This document shows positions 54,026-63,975 of a stretch of DNA of 64,000 nt, piece by piece. Numbering within the stretch: position 1 is the stretch's first letter; the number at the start of each line of letters is the position of its first letter. Under the pieces are notes generated by a model. The model searched no databases. It had not been told where the DNA came from and saw nothing but the letters and a program-made list of their open reading frames with translations. The translations under genes were made by a program, and so were the position numbers. The stretch is taken from the NCBI RefSeq assembly GCF_014635585.1, contig NZ_BMDC01000001.1, forward strand, positions 248,001-312,000. Reading direction: 5' to 3'. The stretch comes from Rothia aerolata. Its GTDB lineage: Bacteria; Actinomycetota; Actinomycetes; Actinomycetales; Micrococcaceae.

Positions 54026-54274
54026 CTAGACATCTGCGAAGCTCACCGTGCGGTGGACCCGCATAATGCGGCGGCGCAACCAGAAGCGGCGGCGTCCTCC
54101 ATATAAAATCACAGACTTGGCGAGCTCCCACCGCCCGTACTCGGAATGCTCCCGCAGGCGAGCCCGAGCATCCTTGACACTCTCGCCGCGCTCCACCGTG
54201 ATTTCCAGGTACTCAAATCGCTGATCCTGGCCAGCTACACGCAGGTTTTTAATGCCAGTCTCGCGCTCTCGCAA
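54026..54274 (-). CDS. DUF5703 small basic protein
   Basis: 82 aa, TTG start with GGAGGAAAA upstream. EYLEITVERGESVKDARARLREHSEYGRWELAKSVILYGG and RRFWLRRRIMRV match the actinobacterial DUF5703 family. Highly basic C-terminus. Function unknown. Confidence 0.8.
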   Translation of the reverse strand: MRERETGIKNLRVAGQDQRFEYLEITVERGESVKDARARLREHSEYGRWELAKSVILYGGRRRFWLRRRIMRVHRTVSFADV

Positions 54275-54329
54275 AATTTTTCCTCCAATGTATTTCCCCA
54301 GTGGGCCATTACCCGATAATGTCTAAGGT

Positions 54330-54623
54330 ATGAGTAACGATCCTCGTGCCGCACTGGCAACCCTCACCAATGCTCTTGAAGAGCATCTTACCGCTATCGT
54401 CAACCGCCGCGGTGAGCATGACCCTGCCATTGACAACGCATACGTTGCTGTAGCCAACGCCTTTGAACGCTACGAAGAAGCTCTCTTCGACACCTACGAA
54501 GAAGTCACCCCGCTCGAGGTCTATATTGATGATGACGACGAGGACTTCGACGATTTCGACGAAGACTTCGAAGATGATGACGACGATATCGACTACGAAG
54601 ATCTGGATGAGGACGAATCCTAG
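54330..54623 (+). CDS. small acidic conserved protein
   Basis: 97 aa. Helical N-terminal part (LATLTNALEEHLTAIVNRRGEHDPAIDNAYVAVANAFERYEEAL) followed by an Asp/Glu run making up the last 30 residues. Homologues in Micrococcaceae are sometimes named primosomal protein, for which I see no basis. Unknown function; divergent from the DUF5703 gene. Confidence 0.75.
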   Translation: MSNDPRAALATLTNALEEHLTAIVNRRGEHDPAIDNAYVAVANAFERYEEALFDTYEEVTPLEVYIDDDDEDFDDFDEDFEDDDDDIDYEDLDEDES

Positions 54624-54709
54624 GAACGTCCCCACTTTTGCCTGTTAAAACCAACACAGCGAGCGAATGTGCCCGCTGTGTTTCACTTTAAGACGGTAAA
54701 GTTTCCAGA

Positions 54710-55546
54710 GTGGAATGGATACAAGCTATTATTTTGGGCCTGGTGCAGGGTCTTACAGAGTTTTTGCCGGTCTCTTCGTCGGGTCACATTCGAATTGTGA
54801 GCCAGTTCCTTCCGAACAGCGAAGACCCCGGCGCGGCATTTACCGCGATTACCCAGCTGGGTACCGAAACTGCGGTACTCGTATTTTTTTGGCGCGACAT
54901 CGTTCGCATTATTAAAAACTGGTTCGGTTCGCTGACCGGTAGAGTCGATAAGAAAGACCCCGATGCCCGCATGGGGTGGTTCATCATTTTGGGCTCTCTG
55001 CCCATTGGTATCTTGGGTTTGCTGCTCGAAAACTATATCGATAGCACCTTCCGTTCGCTGTGGATTGTGGCAACCATGCTGATTGTTTTCGCAATCTTTA
55101 TTGCGATTGCAGATAAGGTGGGCAAGGAACAGCGCGAGCTCAAAGATCTCAATATCAAGCACGGTATTATCTACGGCTTTGCGCAGGCTATGGCGCTGAT
55201 TCCCGGTGTATCCCGTTCCGGCGGTACTATTATGGCCGGTCTGCTCATGGGCTACACCCGCGAGGCAGCAGCCCGTTACTCCTTCTTGCTGGCCATTCCG
55301 GCGGTTTTTGCCTCAGGCCTCTACAAGCTGGCCGATAGCCTCTCCGAAGGCTTTACCGGTTATTACGGTCTGGGCTCAACCGTGCTGGCAACCGCGGTGG
55401 CCTTTGTCTCGGGCTACATCATCATTGGCTGGTTCCTCAAGTACGTCTCGAACAACAGCTACAGCCTCTTTGTCTGGTACCGCATTGCCCTGGGTCTGCT
55501 GGTCTTTGTACTGCTGGGCTTCGGCGTTCTGTCACCCAACAGCTAA
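54710..55546 (+). CDS. uppP: undecaprenyl-diphosphatase UppP/BacA
   Basis: 278 aa, GTG start. [13 protein letters not shown] (residues about 13-25) and [14 protein letters not shown] are the two catalytic signatures; eight or so hydrophobic helices. Recycles the undecaprenyl carrier for peptidoglycan synthesis and gives bacitracin resistance. Followed by a terminator before mshC. Confidence 0.95.
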   Translation: MEWIQAIILGLVQGLTEFLPVSSSGHIRIVSQFLPNSEDPGAAFTAITQLGTETAVLVFFWRDIVRIIKNWFGSLTGRVDKKDPDARMGWFIILGSLPIGILGLLLENYIDSTFRSLWIVATMLIVFAIFIAIADKVGKEQRELKDLNIKHGIIYGFAQAMALIPGVSRSGGTIMAGLLMGYTREAAARYSFLLAIPAVFASGLYKLADSLSEGFTGYYGLGSTVLATAVAFVSGYIIIGWFLKYVSNNSYSLFVWYRIALGLLVFVLLGFGVLSPNS

Positions 55547-55583
55547 GTTCCAATAGCTGAGAGCTGAATAGTTAAAATGAGCG

Positions 55584-55625
55584 ATACCCGTTCACCCCTT
55601 CTCTGGGTGAGCGGGTATTGTTTTC
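55584..55625 (+). terminator. terminator of uppP
   Basis: Stem ATACCCGTTCACCC / GGGTGAGCGGGTAT followed by TGTTTTC. It lies within the long upstream extension of the mshC frame and supports the later mshC start. Confidence 0.85.
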
Positions 55626-55663
55626 TACTGAAAAGAAAAACACATCAGAAGACTAGGATTTGC

Positions 55664-56980
55664 ATGCACGCATGGAATGAGCCCGATTTACCGAGCCTGC
55701 CCGGTACCGCTCCGCTACCCACAGTTTTTGATACCGCCCAGAATAGGGCACTGCAGACCGAGGTGGAGGGTGAAGCTGCCAGCCTTTACGTCTGCGGAAT
55801 CACCCCCTATGATGCCACCCATATGGGCCATGCTTCCACCTATGTAGCGTTTGATCTGCTCAACCGTGCCTGGCGGGATGCCGGTCTGAAGGTCACCTAC
55901 GTTCAGAACGTGACCGACGTTGACGACCCGCTGCTGGAGCGGGCTAACCGCGACGGCGTGGACTGGCAGGAGCTTGCTGAGGATCAGACCCAGCTCTTCC
56001 GCACCGATATGGAGGCGCTGAAGGTTCTGCCGCCTGACCACTACGTGGGTGCCGTAGAGTCTATTCCCTGGGTGGTTGAGGCTGTCGAGAACCTGGTGGA
56101 GCGCGGCCTTGGCTACCCGGTGGAGGGTTATACCGACGAGCAGGGTCAGGTGCATCCCGACGGCGATATTTATTTTGACGTCGCCGCCGCCGAGAAACTG
56201 AACGAGCAAGACCCTGCCCACTGGTTCCTGGGCCAGGTCTCCCGCCTTTCGCGCGAAGAGATGCTCCCCATTTTTGCCGAGCGCGGTGGCGATCCCCAGC
56301 GGGCCGGTAAGCGCGATGCCCTGGACCCGCTGCTGTGGCGCCGGGCCCGTGACGGTGAGCCCCGTTGGAACGGTGGCAAGCTGGGGGAGGGCCGCCCGGG
56401 CTGGCATATTGAGTGCACGATGATTTCCCAGAAGCTGCTGCCCGCCCCTTTCACGGTGCAGGGCGGTGGTTCTGATTTGAAGTTCCCCCACCACGATATG
56501 GGTGCAGGTCACGCTTACGCTATCGCCGGTAAGCCCATGGCCCGCCACTACGCCCATACCGGCATGGTGGGCCTGGACGGCGAGAAGATGAGCAAGTCCC
56601 TGGGCAACCTGGTGCTGGTTTCTAACCTGCGGGCCCAGGGGGTTAACCCCGGCGTTATCCGCTTTGCCATTATGGATAACCACTACCGCAATGACTGGTT
56701 CTGGACTGATGAGCTGCTCACCAAGGCCCAGTCACGGTTTGAGATTCTGGCTCAGGCAACCGAGCAGGCGAGCGCAGATGCTGATGAGGCAGCAGAAGCT
56801 ACCCTGGCCGCCGTGCGCGACCACCTGGCCGATGATTTGAATTCTCCCGCTGCCCTGGTGGCTCTTGACCAGTGGGCGCTTTCAACCTTGGAGCGGCTGA
56901 AGGCAGGGGAGAACGCCGGAGGTGGCGCGCTGATTCGCGATGCGGTTCTGGCTCGTTTGGGAGTGGACCTCACCGCCTAG
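55664..56980 (+). CDS. mshC: MshC, cysteine:GlcN-Ins ligase (mycothiol synthesis)
   Basis: 438 aa from ATG 55664 ([14 protein letters not shown]); the frame is open to 55577 but would cross a terminator. Class I aminoacyl-tRNA synthetase fold related to CysRS: HMGH in [13 protein letters not shown] in [10 protein letters not shown], zinc ligands at [13 protein letters not shown] and HHDMG. Joins cysteine to GlcN-inositol in mycothiol biosynthesis, an actinobacterial trait. Confidence 0.94.
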   Translation: MHAWNEPDLPSLPGTAPLPTVFDTAQNRALQTEVEGEAASLYVCGITPYDATHMGHASTYVAFDLLNRAWRDAGLKVTYVQNVTDVDDPLLERANRDGVDWQELAEDQTQLFRTDMEALKVLPPDHYVGAVESIPWVVEAVENLVERGLGYPVEGYTDEQGQVHPDGDIYFDVAAAEKLNEQDPAHWFLGQVSRLSREEMLPIFAERGGDPQRAGKRDALDPLLWRRARDGEPRWNGGKLGEGRPGWHIECTMISQKLLPAPFTVQGGGSDLKFPHHDMGAGHAYAIAGKPMARHYAHTGMVGLDGEKMSKSLGNLVLVSNLRAQGVNPGVIRFAIMDNHYRNDWFWTDELLTKAQSRFEILAQATEQASADADEAAEATLAAVRDHLADDLNSPAALVALDQWALSTLERLKAGENAGGGALIRDAVLARLGVDLTA

Positions 56981-57000
56981 GCGCCCGCGGGCTGGGCGAG

Positions 57001-57060
57001 ATAAAAGCCGCCCCGGCGGCGTCCTCTTGATATATAAGGACGCCGCCGGGGCGGCTTTAT
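57001..57060. terminator. bidirectional terminator mshC / PAC2
   Basis: 23-bp stem AAAGCCGCCCCGGCGGCGTCCT and its complement with an 11-nt AT-rich loop, T-rich on both outer sides. Lies between convergent genes. Confidence 0.93.
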
Positions 57061-57070
57061 CTGTGTCGGG

Positions 57071-57940
57071 CTAGCTGTCGCGGCGCTTGAGGAAGCGTTC
57101 AAACTCGGCGGCGATGTCGTCCCCGGAAATTTCCTGCTCCTGCTGCTGGCTGGCCTGGGCCTCTAACTGGGCCACATAGTCGGCCAGCTGGGGCTCTTCT
57201 TCCAAGAGTTCGGCGGCACCGCGTTCCCAGGCATGGGTTTCGTCTTCGAGGGGGCGCAGCGGAATGGAAATATCCAACATCGATTCCAGCGCCCGCAGCA
57301 AACCGTAGCTTGCCTTGGGGTGGGGCGGATGGCCGGCGTAGTGGGGCACCGACACCCAGAGGCTGAGATCGTCCATGCCGAAGGAGCGGGCAGAATGGGC
57401 AAGCACTCCCACAATTCCGGTGGGCCCGGTGTAGGTCTGGGGAGAAACCCCCGACTGGTTCAGAAGAGCCGGGGTGTAGGAAGAAATAGCGATGGGGAAG
57501 GGGCGGGTGTGGGGAACTTCAGCCAGCAGACCACCGAGTAGAATCAGGTGGTCTACCGCGTGCTGGCGGGCCAGGGCAAAAATCTGCTGGCAAAAGGTCT
57601 TCCAGCGGAAGTTAGGCTCGGGGCCGGTGAGAAGCAACAAACGAACCGAGCCAGAACGCAGGGAAATTTCGGTCAGTTTTAGCTCCGGCCAGGTAATCTC
57701 GCCAGAACCGTCGTCCTGGGAAATCAGCAGGGGGCGCTGCTGGGAAAAATCATAGAAAGGTTCGGTGTCGAAGAGCTGGTGGTCGACCGTCTCGAAGGCT
57801 CGCTCAAGGTAAGCAAGTGCCTCAGAAGCCGCGTTCCCGGCGTCGTTCCACCCCTCAAAAGCACAGACTAAAACGGTGCTCATTCCGGATTCTGTACCGA
57901 GGTTAAAGATATTTTGCGGAAAATTCTGTGCAGTGCTCAC
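57071..57940 (-). CDS. PAC2-family protein
   Basis: 289 aa. CAFEGWNDAGNAASEAL at the N-terminus and the GLLAEVPHTRPFPI and VPHYAGHPPHPKASYGLL blocks define the actinobacterial PAC2 (proteasome assembly chaperone-like) family. Role in bacteria is unknown. It neighbours the Pup locus here, although no proteasome core genes are seen. Confidence 0.88.
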   Translation of the reverse strand: MSTAQNFPQNIFNLGTESGMSTVLVCAFEGWNDAGNAASEALAYLERAFETVDHQLFDTEPFYDFSQQRPLLISQDDGSGEITWPELKLTEISLRSGSVRLLLLTGPEPNFRWKTFCQQIFALARQHAVDHLILLGGLLAEVPHTRPFPIAISSYTPALLNQSGVSPQTYTGPTGIVGVLAHSARSFGMDDLSLWVSVPHYAGHPPHPKASYGLLRALESMLDISIPLRPLEDETHAWERGAAELLEEEPQLADYVAQLEAQASQQQEQEISGDDIAAEFERFLKRRDS

Positions 57941-58061
57941 TGTGCAATGGTAGCGAAAATTTTGTGCGGTCTCGAAGTGAAGATGCCCGATATCTCGCTC
58001 AGGGACTAAAGGTTGTAGGGTTGTTACTACGTGTGAAGCAAAATCCGGTGAGAGGCAGACT

Positions 58062-59207
58062 GTGCAGAATCAATTAGGTGTTCGACTTTTGACGGTTCGC
58101 GGAGTGCCCGTGTACCTCAAAACCTCCTGGTTTATTCTGATGGGCCTGGTGATTGTGGGCTACGGCCTCTATCTGGGTAGAACTGGCTGGATGCTCTATA
58201 GCGAGGCCTTTACCATTTCGACCACCATTGCGGTTCTGATTGCCCTGGGCGTGCTGGTGCACGAGCTAGCCCACGCCATGACCGGCAGGGTAAGAAAACT
58301 CCGGGTTGAATATATTTCTATGACCCTCTGGGGTGGGGTAACCAAGCTGTCTCCAGGCTCGCCCTTTTCCTCTTTTCTGGTCTCGATTGCTGGCCCGATG
58401 GTCAATGCCCTCTACGCTCTTCTGCTCTACGGGGTGGGAAGCTGGATGGAGCCCTCACCGGTCAGAGCTGGCCTGCGAATCGCTGTCGAAGCTAACATTC
58501 TCATCTCGATTTTCAACATGATTCCCTCCTATCCGCTAGACGGCGGCCACACCCTCGAATCCCTGGTAACGATGGCCAGCAAGCGCCGTTCCACCGGCGC
58601 CAAGGTCACAGCCTGGACCGGCATGATTCTGATTCCCGTGCTTGTGCTTGCCGCCATTTTCACCGGCGCCTGGCGCACCAGCGCCGGTCTCTTTTTAGTG
58701 GTTCTGGTCTGCTTTTATCTTTTCAGCGCCTCCCAGCCCATGCTGAAAGCCCTGAAAAACCAGGAATCGGGGAGGGACCCCCTCTCTGCCCGCAATCTAG
58801 CCCGCCCCGCGCTGGTGGTCGATGAGGGCACACCTGTGGCTCAGGTGGTTTCGGCGCTGGACGGCGCTGCTCCGGTGATTCTCACCAGGGCGACTCAGCC
58901 GGTGGGCTGGGTACCCGCCGAAACAGCCGAACTTCTCCGAGAGGGCAACCTACCTGCAACCTCTCTCAAGCAGCTGGCCTCGCCCCTGGCTCCGCAGAAG
59001 ATTAGCCAGGATACTCTGCGGATTGACATGATGGAATACTTCAACGGTTACCTCTATCAGCAGCTACCCAGCCAGCTTAAACAGGGCTACTATCCCATCG
59101 CCTGGCCGATAATCGACGCTCAGGGCCGCCCCACCGGCGTCATACTGCACCGCGATATGGCCCTGCGGCTCTCGGCAGAGCAGGCCGGTAGAATCCCGCA
59201 GGGATAG
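58062..59207 (+). CDS. site-2 metalloprotease (M50 family)
   Basis: 381 aa, GTG start. Membrane zinc protease: VHELAHAMTG (HExxH) near residue 66 and NMIPSYPLDGGHTLE near residue 154, six hydrophobic helices, and a C-terminal cytoplasmic CBS-like part. Rip3-like proteins cleave membrane anchors of regulators. Directly upstream of trmI. Confidence 0.9.
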   Translation: MQNQLGVRLLTVRGVPVYLKTSWFILMGLVIVGYGLYLGRTGWMLYSEAFTISTTIAVLIALGVLVHELAHAMTGRVRKLRVEYISMTLWGGVTKLSPGSPFSSFLVSIAGPMVNALYALLLYGVGSWMEPSPVRAGLRIAVEANILISIFNMIPSYPLDGGHTLESLVTMASKRRSTGAKVTAWTGMILIPVLVLAAIFTGAWRTSAGLFLVVLVCFYLFSASQPMLKALKNQESGRDPLSARNLARPALVVDEGTPVAQVVSALDGAAPVILTRATQPVGWVPAETAELLREGNLPATSLKQLASPLAPQKISQDTLRIDMMEYFNGYLYQQLPSQLKQGYYPIAWPIIDAQGRPTGVILHRDMALRLSAEQAGRIPQG

Positions 59208-59316
59208 CTTGCTCTCAGCTGGTGAACCCCCGGCACAAAGTCAGCAAATATTTGCGATAATAGAGTGTCGGTCAATCCCTTCGACCCCTATAGATTTCAA
59301 GGAGAAGCTCTTTCCT

Positions 59317-60342
59317 ATGGCAGAATACACTCCCACCGGTAGCATCAATCGCCGGGGCCCTTTCCAAGCAGGCGAGCGCGTGCAGCTAACCGATGAGCGT
59401 GGCAAGATAACCACCATCACCCTGGTAGACGGTGGCGAATACCATTCACATAGGGGCTTCTTTAAGCATGCCGAACTCATTGGTTCCCCCGAGGGTACCG
59501 TGATCGAGAATTCCGAGGGGCTGAAGATTCAGGCGTTACGCCCGCTCTACCGCGACTTTGTGCTCTCGATGCCGCGCGGTGCTGCGGTGGTCTATCCCAA
59601 GGACGCCGGTCAGATTGTGACCATGGCGGATATCTTCCCCGGTGCCCGTGTGGTGGAGGCCGGCGTTGGTTCCGGCGCGCTGTCGATTGCTCTGCTTCGT
59701 GCTATCGGGGATTTCGGCCACCTGCGTTCCTTTGAACGCCGCGAAGAATTTGCTGAAATTGCCCGCGGAAACGTAGAGACCATGTTCGGTGGCCCGCACC
59801 CTGCCTGGGACATTACCCTGGGTGACCTAGCCGAGACTCTGGGTGAGGTTGAAGAACCCGGCTCGGTTGACCGCGTGGTGCTGGATATGCTGGCCCCCTG
59901 GGAATGCCTGGACGCCGTGGCAACCGCACTGGCTCCCGGCGGTGTGGTGATCTGCTACGTGGCCACCGTAACCCAGCTTTCCCGGGTGGCGGAGGCCCTG
60001 CGCGCCGACGGTCGCTTTACCGAACCGGAATCCCACGAGACCATGGTGCGTGGCTGGCACGTGGAGGGTCTGGCAGTTCGCCCCGACCACCGTATGGTTG
60101 CCCACACCGGTTTCCTGATTACCGCCCGCCGCCTGGCAGACGGTGCCGTGCGCCTGGCACCCAAGCGCCGCGCGTCCAAGAGTGATTTCAGCGAAGAAGA
60201 CCTCAACGCCTGGACTCCGGCGACCCTGGGCGAACGCAACGTCTCAGACCGCAAGCTCCGCCGAGCCGCCCGCGACGCTCGGTCTTTGGCGGAGAAATCG
60301 GCGCAGTCCACCGAGGCAGCGCAGCAGGAATCCGCTGAATAA
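59317..60342 (+). CDS. trmI: tRNA (adenine-58-N1)-methyltransferase TrmI
   Basis: 341 aa from ATG 59317 (MAEYTPTGSINRRGPF) with AAGGAGAAG upstream; the frame is open earlier but lacks support. Rossmann SAM motif VVEAGVGSGALS, then SFERREEFAEIA and LDMLAPWECLDA. Makes m1A58 in the T loop. Genes for TrmI commonly precede the ARC/Mpa ATPase in actinobacteria. Confidence 0.93.
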   Translation: MAEYTPTGSINRRGPFQAGERVQLTDERGKITTITLVDGGEYHSHRGFFKHAELIGSPEGTVIENSEGLKIQALRPLYRDFVLSMPRGAAVVYPKDAGQIVTMADIFPGARVVEAGVGSGALSIALLRAIGDFGHLRSFERREEFAEIARGNVETMFGGPHPAWDITLGDLAETLGEVEEPGSVDRVVLDMLAPWECLDAVATALAPGGVVICYVATVTQLSRVAEALRADGRFTEPESHETMVRGWHVEGLAVRPDHRMVAHTGFLITARRLADGAVRLAPKRRASKSDFSEEDLNAWTPATLGERNVSDRKLRRAARDARSLAEKSAQSTEAAQQESAE

Positions 60343-60402
60343 ACAGCCGAAAACAGGTATCCCGTTGACTATGAACGGGGTAGAACCTTTAGAGGGATAC
60401 TC

Positions 60403-62112
60403 ATGAGCGAACCTAACCAGCCCAGCGTGAAGCCGCAGGATTACGAACGAATTCTGCGCCAGCTCAACGTGGCCAACGACAACCGCAGAAATCTTGACCG
60501 CCAGTTGCGGGCAGCAGGTGATAAAAACCAGAAGCTGGTGCTGGCCCTGCAGAAGGCTAAGTCAGAGATCGAGCACCTGCGGGTTGCGCTGAGCCAGGAG
60601 GTTGCTCCGCCCCTGAACTCTGCGGTGATTCTGGATGTTTCCACCGGCGAAATGACCTATGATGACCTGGCGCAGGGTAAGGCCCCTGCCGAAATCGAGT
60701 CTTACCTGGACGTTCTGCTCTCGGGCCGCCGGGTGCGGATTACCTGTTCCCCGCTGCTGGACATCACCACGCTGAAGCCGGGCATGACCGTGCTGCTCAA
60801 TGACCAAACCCAGGCGGTAATCTCGCTGGGCTTTGAGTCCTACGGCGAGATTGTGACGGTGCGCGAGGTGCTGGACGATGCCCACGTGGTGGTTGATCTG
60901 GCTAACCAGGCTAAGTCGGTGGTTCGGGTATCCGGTGCCCTGGCAGGGGAGAACCTCTCTATCGGCGACACCGTTACCTTCGATTCAAAAACCGGCATGA
61001 TCTGCGGCCGGGTTCCGCACACCGATGCCCAGGAGCTGGTGCTTGAAGAGGTACCCGATATTAGCTATGCCAATATTGGTGGCCTGTCTTCGCAGATTGA
61101 TCAGATTCGGGATGCTGTGGAGCTGCCCTTCCTGCACCCCGAAATTTTCCGCGAGTACAACCTCACCCCGCCCAAGGGTATTTTGCTCTACGGCCCTCCC
61201 GGTAACGGTAAGACCCTGATTGCTAAGGCTGTGGCTAACTCCCTGGCGGCCCGGGTTGAGGCGCTGCACCCCGGCTCTAAGAAGACCGGCTACTTCCTCA
61301 ACATCAAGGGCCCTGAGCTGCTGGATAAATACGTGGGCGAAACCGAGCGCCAGATTCGCGATATCTTTACCGCCGCCCGCGAGAAGGCCGAAGACGGCAA
61401 CCCGGTGGTGGTCTTCTTTGACGAGATGGAATCGCTCTTCCGCACCCGGGGAACGGGCAGGAGCTCCGATATTGAGACCACCATTGTGCCCCAGCTTCTC
61501 TCCGAGATTGACGGCGTGGAATCCCTCGATAACGTGATTGTTATTGGCGCCACCAACCGCGAGGACATGATTGATCCGGCTGTTTTGCGCCCCGGCCGCC
61601 TGGACATCAAGATTCGTATCAACCGGCCCGATTTGGCCGGTGCCCGTGAAATTTTCGCCCTCTACCTCAACGACTCCCTGCCGGTGGCCCAGAGCGAGAT
61701 TGACCGGGCGGGCTCAGCGCAGGCGGCCCTTGAAGCGATGATTGAGGTGGGCCTTGCCAACCTCTTTGCCGATACCGTTGCCAACCTCTATCTCAGGGTG
61801 AACCTGGCAGACGGTTCCAGCATCAACCTCAGCCGCGGTGATTTTCTCTCCGGCGCGGTGATTCGCAATATCGTAGATAACGCCAAGAAGTTTGCCATTA
61901 AGGCCCAGCTTGAGGGCCGGGGTAGGGGACTGGACTCGGCCCATCTCGTTGAGGCTATCCGGGTTGAATTTGAAGACCAGGTAGAGACCCCTCAGATTTC
62001 TGAAATTGAGGATGTTCTGGCAACCCTGGATATCCGCCAGCGCATCGAGTCGGTGACTCCCGCCAAAGCCGGTTCCCACTTCCTCCCCGAACCCAGCTTT
62101 CCTAAGGAATAG
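60403..62112 (+). CDS. arc: ARC/Mpa, Pup-receptor AAA ATPase
   Basis: 569 aa. N-terminal coiled coil (residues about 15-60) that would bind Pup, OB-type domains, then one AAA module: Walker A GPPGNGKTLIAKA, Walker B VVFFDEMESLF, second region RPGRLDIKI. The C-terminus ends PSFPKE and lacks the GQYL-type motif by which mycobacterial Mpa docks on the 20S core. Unfolds pupylated proteins. Followed 2 nt later by dop. Confidence 0.95.
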   Translation: MSEPNQPSVKPQDYERILRQLNVANDNRRNLDRQLRAAGDKNQKLVLALQKAKSEIEHLRVALSQEVAPPLNSAVILDVSTGEMTYDDLAQGKAPAEIESYLDVLLSGRRVRITCSPLLDITTLKPGMTVLLNDQTQAVISLGFESYGEIVTVREVLDDAHVVVDLANQAKSVVRVSGALAGENLSIGDTVTFDSKTGMICGRVPHTDAQELVLEEVPDISYANIGGLSSQIDQIRDAVELPFLHPEIFREYNLTPPKGILLYGPPGNGKTLIAKAVANSLAARVEALHPGSKKTGYFLNIKGPELLDKYVGETERQIRDIFTAAREKAEDGNPVVVFFDEMESLFRTRGTGRSSDIETTIVPQLLSEIDGVESLDNVIVIGATNREDMIDPAVLRPGRLDIKIRINRPDLAGAREIFALYLNDSLPVAQSEIDRAGSAQAALEAMIEVGLANLFADTVANLYLRVNLADGSSINLSRGDFLSGAVIRNIVDNAKKFAIKAQLEGRGRGLDSAHLVEAIRVEFEDQVETPQISEIEDVLATLDIRQRIESVTPAKAGSHFLPEPSFPKE

Positions 62113-62114
62113 AA

Positions 62115-63707
62115 ATGACCGTAGAACGAGTGATGGGAGCAGAGACCGAATACGGGATTTTGGCGCCGGAACAGACCGGGGCTAATCCCACCGTTCTCTC
62201 TGCCCAGGTAGTCAACACCTACGACACCCTCTTCCACCGCGCCCTCCGGGCCCGGTCAAGCTCGCAGTGGGAATACTCATCGGAGTCGCCCCTGGCCGAT
62301 TCCCGCGGTGGGGAAATGAGCGAGGAGCAGGCCCATCCTTCCCAGCTGACCCACCGGGCACCCGTGCTTACCAGCGAAGAAATTGCAGCCGAAGCCCTCA
62401 AAGAATCGGGGCTCTACGCTGAGCGGCTGGACTGGGATTCAGTCACCATGAACTCGATTCTGCCCAACGGCGCCCGCTTCTACGTTGACCACGCCCACCC
62501 CGAGTACTCCTCGCCGGAAGTCACCAACCCGCTGGACGCCGTCCTGTGGGACGCCGCCGGCGACCACATCGCCGCCCAGACCGTAGCCACGATTGAGGTC
62601 AATGCCACGGAATCCGGTTTGCCGAAGGTTAACCTCTATAAGAACAACACCGACTCCAAGGGGCAGTCCTACGGGGCCCACGAGAACTACCTGCTCAAAC
62701 GGTCTACCAATTTTGACGACGTGGTGGCGGGGTTGCTGCCCTTCTTCGCCACCCGCGGAATCATGATTGGCGCGGGCAGGGTGGGTATCGGAACCAAGGG
62801 GGAGAAGCCCGGTTTTCAGATCACCCAGCGGGCAGATTTCTTTGAGCGGCTGGTGGGCTTGGAAACAACAATCCGCCGCCCCCTGGTCAACACCCGCGAT
62901 GAGCCCCACGCCGATATCAACCGCTATCGGCGCCTGCACGTCATTACCGGCGACGCCAACCTTTCGCACTACTCCAACCTGCTAAAGTTCGGCACTATGT
63001 CACTGGTTCTCAACCTGATCGAGGCCGGGCAGGCACCGCAGATTAAGCTGGCTGACCCCGTGGCGGCCATGCACACGGTCAGCCACAACCTCACGCTAGC
63101 CGCCCAGCTGCCGCTGGCCGGCGGGGGCACCATTACCGCCCTGGAAATTCAGGGTGAGTTTCTGGACGCCGCCCGCGAGCTGGAAGGGGACTGCGACGCC
63201 GCCACCCAGCAGATTTTGGACCTGTGGGAGCAGACTCTGCACCTGCTAGAAACCGACCTCTTTGCCCTGGCAGACCGTCTGGACTGGGTGGCGAAGTATC
63301 AGCTGCTCAGCCAGTATGTTTCTCAGGGCCTGGGCTGGGATAATCCCAAGCTGGCGGCTATCGACCTTCAGTATTCGGATATCCGCCCCCACAAGGGACT
63401 CTACTTCAAGCTGGTGCAGGTGGGGCGAATGAAAACCCTCTTCGATGAAGCAACCATTGAAGAAGCTGCCCACAACCCGCCAGAGAACACCCGGGCCTAC
63501 CTGCGCGGTAAGGTGATCAGCACCTGGCCAGAGGAAATCGTGAGCGTTAACTGGGATACGATAGTGGCACGCGACCCGCTGGGCACCGACCTTTATCGGC
63601 TGAATATGCCCAGCCCTTCGCTCTTTACCAAGTCCTCGGTGGAGCACCTTCTCAAAGGTGAACACGCCGGAGATTTGATTAGCTGGCTCAACGGTCAAAA
63701 TATATAG
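62115..63707 (+). CDS. dop: Dop, depupylase/Pup deamidase
   Basis: 530 aa. VMGAETEYGILAPEQ at the start and the glutamine-synthetase-like active-site framework (YVDHAHPEYSSPEV, VNTRDEPHAD, RRLHVITGDAN). Removes Pup from targets and deamidates the Gln end of Pup. Fits because Pup here ends in GGQ. Confidence 0.95.
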   Translation: MTVERVMGAETEYGILAPEQTGANPTVLSAQVVNTYDTLFHRALRARSSSQWEYSSESPLADSRGGEMSEEQAHPSQLTHRAPVLTSEEIAAEALKESGLYAERLDWDSVTMNSILPNGARFYVDHAHPEYSSPEVTNPLDAVLWDAAGDHIAAQTVATIEVNATESGLPKVNLYKNNTDSKGQSYGAHENYLLKRSTNFDDVVAGLLPFFATRGIMIGAGRVGIGTKGEKPGFQITQRADFFERLVGLETTIRRPLVNTRDEPHADINRYRRLHVITGDANLSHYSNLLKFGTMSLVLNLIEAGQAPQIKLADPVAAMHTVSHNLTLAAQLPLAGGGTITALEIQGEFLDAARELEGDCDAATQQILDLWEQTLHLLETDLFALADRLDWVAKYQLLSQYVSQGLGWDNPKLAAIDLQYSDIRPHKGLYFKLVQVGRMKTLFDEATIEEAAHNPPENTRAYLRGKVISTWPEEIVSVNWDTIVARDPLGTDLYRLNMPSPSLFTKSSVEHLLKGEHAGDLISWLNGQNI

Positions 63708-63725
63708 AAATTTTAAGGAGTAACA

Positions 63726-63926
63726 ATGGAACGCAAGCAAGTACAGTCCCAGCAGTCCAGCTCGGCCGAGCAGGAAGTCGCTCAGGTTGAAATTCAGCAT
63801 CAGGCCCGCGAGGTCAACCAGGCGCAGGTGGCAGAAACCGACGACCTGCTGGCTGAAATTGACGGTCTGCTCGAAGAAAACGCCGAAGAATTCGTGAAGG
63901 GCTTTGTTCAAAAGGGCGGCCAGTAG
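63726..63926 (+). CDS. pup: Pup, prokaryotic ubiquitin-like protein
   Basis: 66 aa. Disordered acidic/Gln-rich N-terminal half, then ETDDLLAEIDGLLEENAEEF and C-terminal KGGQ. The final Gln must be deamidated by Dop before ligation. Ribosome site TTTAAGGAG. Confidence 0.97.
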   Translation: MERKQVQSQQSSSAEQEVAQVEIQHQAREVNQAQVAETDDLLAEIDGLLEENAEEFVKGFVQKGGQ

Positions 63927-63975
63927 TCTCTCTTAGACTCCGGCGAATCAGCAGTATCTAGCGAGGTAGAAGCTC

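Noticed and set aside
55577-55663. Longer mshC start
   Set aside because: It would translate through the uppP terminator; the family N-terminus begins at 55664.
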